A DNA stretch of 18,248 bases from CAYYJR01 sp964472305. GTDB taxonomy: Bacteria; Armatimonadota; Hebobacteria; CAIYQO01. A program made the position numbers and the translations under genes. A model generated the notes under the pieces. That model did not search any database, was not told the origin of the DNA, and saw only the letters and a program-made list of their open reading frames with translations. The stretch covers positions 1 to 18,248 of the forward strand of contig CAYYJR010000039.1 in the NCBI GenBank assembly GCA_964472305.1, given 5' to 3'. Below, one piece after another: positions 15,699 through 18,248 of this stretch; the first letter of the stretch is position 1, and every line of letters begins with the position of its first letter.

Positions 15699-16050
15699 CG
15701 GCGCAACCCTGACGGCAAACGCACTCGCTGAACGCTTCCGCGCATGCGTGGACCACAAGACATCGGCGCGGATCCGATGCTGTCCCCAATACTCGTCTGC
15801 CCGTTTGAATAAATGGAGGCAGAGCCCATTCGTTTCTTCCCCTTGCGATGATGCAATAAATAGGCTCTGACCCCATTTTTCCCGCGGACGTGACATGAGC
15901 GCGCGCCAGCCGGGTAACCGGTCAGCATCTGAGCAGACGCAGACCTGTCATTAATCGTCTGTCCCCAATGATGCTATGCTACCGACCATAGGTACCATCA
16001 GTCAATAGAAGTCGTATCGCTACGGCAATATCCCAATGTGTGATTCGCTC
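15699..16050 (+). other. Intergenic stretch of repeat fragments, no gene supported
   Basis: About 350 bases between GH43 and the cupin. It contains a TGTCCCCAATACTCGTCTG fragment near 15781, an ATAAATGGAGGCAGAGCCCA stretch that loosely echoes the second repeat, the chimeric repeat at 15856-15969, and CTACCGACCATAGGTACC at about 15978, which echoes the CTACCGACCAAGGTACC around 3089. No convincing reading frame. Confidence 0.6.
15856..15969 (+). repeat. Chimera: second 24-bp repeat fused to the right half of a MITE-like element (copy G)
   Basis: The first 24 bases repeat 3163-3186 exactly. They run directly into CGCGGACGTGACATGAGCGC, GCCAGCCGGGTAACCGGTCA and the right end TAATCGTCTGTCCCCAAT at 15969, matching the right part of copies A-C. 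The usual left end of that element is missing. The two repeat families have thus been joined, by insertion or recombination. Confidence 0.75.
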
Positions 16051-16407
16051 TCACGCTTTCGCGTAGTTGCTGGCACCCGCCCAGTCAATAAGCACGACCG
16101 GTTCATCGCCGACAACCCAGGCATCGTGATTCACCGGGAGTGCGGTCACCTGGCCAGGTTCAGAGTCGAGTTCTGTGCCGTCAGCCATGACGATATGCAA
16201 CCGTCCGGAAAGCTGGTACTGGAAATGCGGGGCTTCACACCATGCCGTCTGCGCAATGGGCTTCACGTGCTCTGACCAGCGCCATCCGGGCTCCAGCGTC
16301 AACCGTCCGACCACGCCACCCCCGATATTTACCAGTTCCAGCTTGCCTTTCGGGAAGGTGCGCACCTCGTCCGGTTGCGCAAAATCTTTCTTCTCAGCTT
16401 GCGCCAT
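16051..16407 (-). CDS. Small cupin-domain protein
   Basis: The product is 118 residues, a single cupin barrel. The first cupin motif region reads LEPGWRWSEHVKP, with His47 a likely metal ligand, followed by the strand HFQYQLSGRLHIVMADG and the second motif region PGQVTALPVNHDAWVVGDEP with His94. The usual three-histidine-plus-glutamate set is incomplete, so metal binding is uncertain. Such stand-alone cupins serve as small dioxygenases, isomerases or sugar-binding regulators; the role here is unknown. The ATG at 16407 is preferred over 16458 because GAGGT lies seven bases upstream and the extra residues look non-native. It is divergent from GH43 and ends about 80 bases from the repeat chimera. 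Confidence 0.75.
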   Translation of the reverse strand: MAQAEKKDFAQPDEVRTFPKGKLELVNIGGGVVGRLTLEPGWRWSEHVKPIAQTAWCEAPHFQYQLSGRLHIVMADGTELDSEPGQVTALPVNHDAWVVGDEPVVLIDWAGASNYAKA

Positions 16408-16511
16408 GCTTTTTACCTCTATCGTATGATACCGCTGAACGGGAACGATTATCCGCAAAGACTGTCATTTGTGCAGTACAGATGACGATAAGGTTGCATT
16501 ACCCAGGAGAT

Positions 16512-16659
16512 ATTGGGGACAGACGGTATTATTCTTCCCGCTGCGCGCTGCCAGCGGCTGTCACCGCCAGCAAATCGATGCCACCCCGCAGGTGTATCAG
16601 CGCCCGGGAGAGAAGACAACGGGGGCTGACTTTTGAACGGTATTGAACCTGCCCCCAAT
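16512..16659 (+). mobile_element. 148-bp internally deleted IS derivative (MITE)
   Basis: The left end starts ATTGGGGACAGACGGTATTA as in the other elements. The right 109 bases (16551-16659) are an inverted copy of 17238-17346, which is the 3' end of the neighbouring IS4-family element, with about seven mismatches by eye. The right terminus reads inward ATTGGGGGCAGG on the minus strand, so the two ends form an inverted pair. It is thus an IS whose transposase interior has been lost. Its length is close to that of copy C (146 bp). Confidence 0.75.
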
Positions 16660-16726
16660 TATGAATTGGTTCGCTCTTTCACAACTATTCTTACATCCTT
16701 ACGGAGATACAAGGATAGAAGAGGGC

Positions 16727-17218
16727 TTACCAGGTGATATGCAATACCATTCCAACCCCATGCTGTTGAGCGCATTTCGCCTGCTCAATGGTTTCACCCA
16801 GTTCTTCGATGAGCATTTCGCGGTAGCGGGCATCGCCATAGCTATTATATTGAAATAGGCCTTCGACTTCGTCTTCCGGTATTGCACGTAAGATGTTGCG
16901 CCAGAGCGTTGCCCAGTCCAGTAATTCGGTAGGTACAATTGGAATTAGCACATCATCCTCTGCGGAATTGATGGCGTCCTTAGTCGGTTGGAGAAATGAG
17001 GGGAAGAAAGCATTCTCCGGTGGGGCAGCCTCTGCATAATCTTCCGGTGTCATTTCAAAATCTCCCGGCGATAGATCAATAAGATCACACCAGCCCTCGA
17101 CCGACACCTCAGGTGCCTCAAACACCGACAGGTCCTTCACAAGTATTTTCTCTTCTGCCTCAGGATCAAATGGAACTGTGCCATCAGCGTAGTGGAAATG
17201 GAAGAATAGTGAACTCAT
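16727..17218 (-). CDS. Acidic protein of unknown function
   Basis: The product is 163 residues and strongly acidic (segments such as DPEAEEKILVKDL, TPEDYAEAAPPE and NSAEDDV). It starts MSSLFFHFHYADGTVPF and ends in a mixed helix with EMLIEELGETIEQAKCAQQH. No signal peptide, membrane segment or known family was recognised. Small acidic orphan proteins beside mobile elements are often immunity or antitoxin proteins, but nothing here proves it. The ATG at 17218 is chosen because AAAGGGG lies six bases upstream; an earlier ATG at 17254 falls inside the IS terminus. The gene is bracketed by inverted copies of the IS end (16551-16659 and 17238-17346). It is less GC-rich than the glycan block. Confidence 0.6.
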   Translation of the reverse strand: MSSLFFHFHYADGTVPFDPEAEEKILVKDLSVFEAPEVSVEGWCDLIDLSPGDFEMTPEDYAEAAPPENAFFPSFLQPTKDAINSAEDDVLIPIVPTELLDWATLWRNILRAIPEDEVEGLFQYNSYGDARYREMLIEELGETIEQAKCAQQHGVGMVLHITW

Positions 17219-17237
17219 GACCGACCCCTTTTTCGGT

Positions 17238-18248
17238 ATTGGGGACAGACGCAATACCGTTCAAAAGTCAGCCCCCGTTATCTTCTCTCCCGGGCGCTGA
17301 TACACCTGCGGGGTGGCATTGATTTGTTGGCGGTGACAGCCGCCGGAGGCGCGGGCGGGGTATTGGGAGATGCGGCGGCGCACGCCGCGGGGCCGGCGGG
17401 TGCCGCGGCTGGAGTCCACGCGCTCGTCCAGCACCTCAACAAGAAGGCGCCGATACCAGAGGGACCACCGCCGAGGGGGGAAGGGCCGCAGCCTGCGGCA
17501 GGGTGCGGCGCAGCACACGCACGGTGTGGGTGAAGGAGAGCCGGTCGGGGTCCTCCTCGGCCTGCAGCGCGGCGTCGTGCATCACTCCGCGCACGACGTA
17601 ATGCGCGAGGAGCAGCCCATAGATCTCCTGGCGGACCAGGTCGGCGGTCTGACTGCGCAGCACGGCGGCGTTCCCCCCGCGCAGGTGCGTCTTCACCTCG
17701 TCGAGCACCCCTTCGTGCTCCCAGCGGTCGTGATAGCAGGCGGCCAACGCGTCGGCCGGCGCGTCCGCGGGGTCCAGGATATTCGTCAGGAGGCGATACC
17801 GCGGTTCGGCGTCGGGGACGCCGGGCAGGGTGTATTCAATGACGCGGACGCGAATGCCGCGCGTGCGCCGTGTCCGATCCTGGGGCGCGGGATAGAGCGT
17901 GGAGAGATAGGAGCCGTCGGGCAAGCGCTCCTCCACGGGCAAGTCCATATTGCGCCGCAGCCGGCACAGGACGTCCGCCCCGGTGGCCGTCACCTGTGTC
18001 CAGAAGGGATAACCGACATACCCACGGTCCAGCAGGCACAGCATCCCGGGGTGCAGGTGGGCGAGCAGCGGCGCGGCGAGCGTGCACTCAGCGTCCCGCC
18101 ACGCGCCGATGTTGGCGGCGAGGATGGCGTGGGTGCCCAGTTCCACCAGCCCCTCCAGCCGCACACAGGGGAAGGCACTGGGGCCTTCTTTGGAGCCGGT
18201 TTTGCCGAAGGCCGCGGTATTGCTGGCGGTGTCGGGCACCATCAGCGT
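17238..18248 (-). mobile_element. IS4-family insertion sequence, partial (cut by window edge)
   Basis: The downstream end of the IS lies at 17238 and begins ATTGGGGACAGACG, identical for 14 bases to the ends of the short elements in this window. CGGTATT (17234-17240) and AATACCG (17253-17259) form a small inverted repeat over this terminus. The other end is outside the window. The first 109 bases inward are repeated in inverted orientation at 16551-16659. Confidence 0.7.
17261..18248 (-). pseudogene. IS4-family DDE transposase, 5'-partial and probably frameshifted
   Basis: The frame enters at the right edge as VPDTASNTAAFGKTG, the region just after the first catalytic aspartate, which lies beyond the window. 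The second aspartate is in LLDRGYVGYPFW (codon 18029-18027). The IS4 signature Y(2)R(3)E(6)K is complete in YHDRWEHEGVLDEVK (codon of the glutamate 17714-17712). This frame stops at 17436, but a different frame continues from about 17480 as SLWYRRLLVEVLDERV and PRGVRRRISQYP, the basic C-terminal motif usual in this family, to a stop at 17261. The switch lies at a run of six G (six C in gene sense, 17475-17480), so a one-base indel is likely. It may be an inactive copy or a sequence error. The enzyme would cut and paste DNA flanked by its terminal repeats. Confidence 0.82.

Overview
The window looks like a stretch of a GC-rich bacterial chromosome, probably from a member of the PVC superphylum (Kiritimatiellota, Lentisphaerota or a Planctomycetes-like relative). 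That placement is an inference from gene types: a C25-peptidase-like protein fused to a sugar-binding-type domain, a tandem alpha/beta hydrolase, distant GH28 and GH43 enzymes, and a URO-D-like protein next to a nitrilase. No rRNA, tRNA or other phylogenetic marker is present. All assignments come from reading the sequence; no database search was possible.

Layout. 1-1804: a secreted, lower-GC, propeller-like protein on the minus strand, bracketed by short elements with inverted ends. 1896-12118: a GC-rich plus-strand run holding an ABC-2 permease, a C25-like exported protein, an exported tandem alpha/beta hydrolase, an exported GH28-like protein, the wreck of a D-2-hydroxyacid dehydrogenase, a nitrilase-family amidohydrolase and a URO-D-fold protein. 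The last two overlap by 4 bases. 12129-14330: three near-identical 112-bp elements, all in the same orientation, separate two genes of foreign composition: a probable immunity-type gene broken by one in-frame stop, and a very AT-rich exported protein. 14409-15698: a GH43 enzyme with a CBM6-like tail. 15699-18248: a cupin, an acidic orphan protein, more element fragments and an IS4-family transposase cut by the window edge.

How parts may work together. The GC-rich block reads as a glycan (pectin or hemicellulose) breakdown locus: an exported esterase-like hydrolase, an exported GH28 and an intracellular GH43, followed by small-molecule metabolism. The accessory genes between the elements have different base composition and no evident link to that pathway.

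The most interesting signal is the short-element family. Its ends begin ATTGGGGACAGACG. The same 14 bases form the outer end of the IS4-family element at the right of the window, and the 148-bp element at 16512-16659 consists largely of that IS's 3' end in inverted orientation. This suggests that at least some of these elements are internally deleted, IS4-derived MITEs. Elsewhere in the window, copies sit 6-12 bases after stop codons, giving a cassette-like gene-element-gene spacing.
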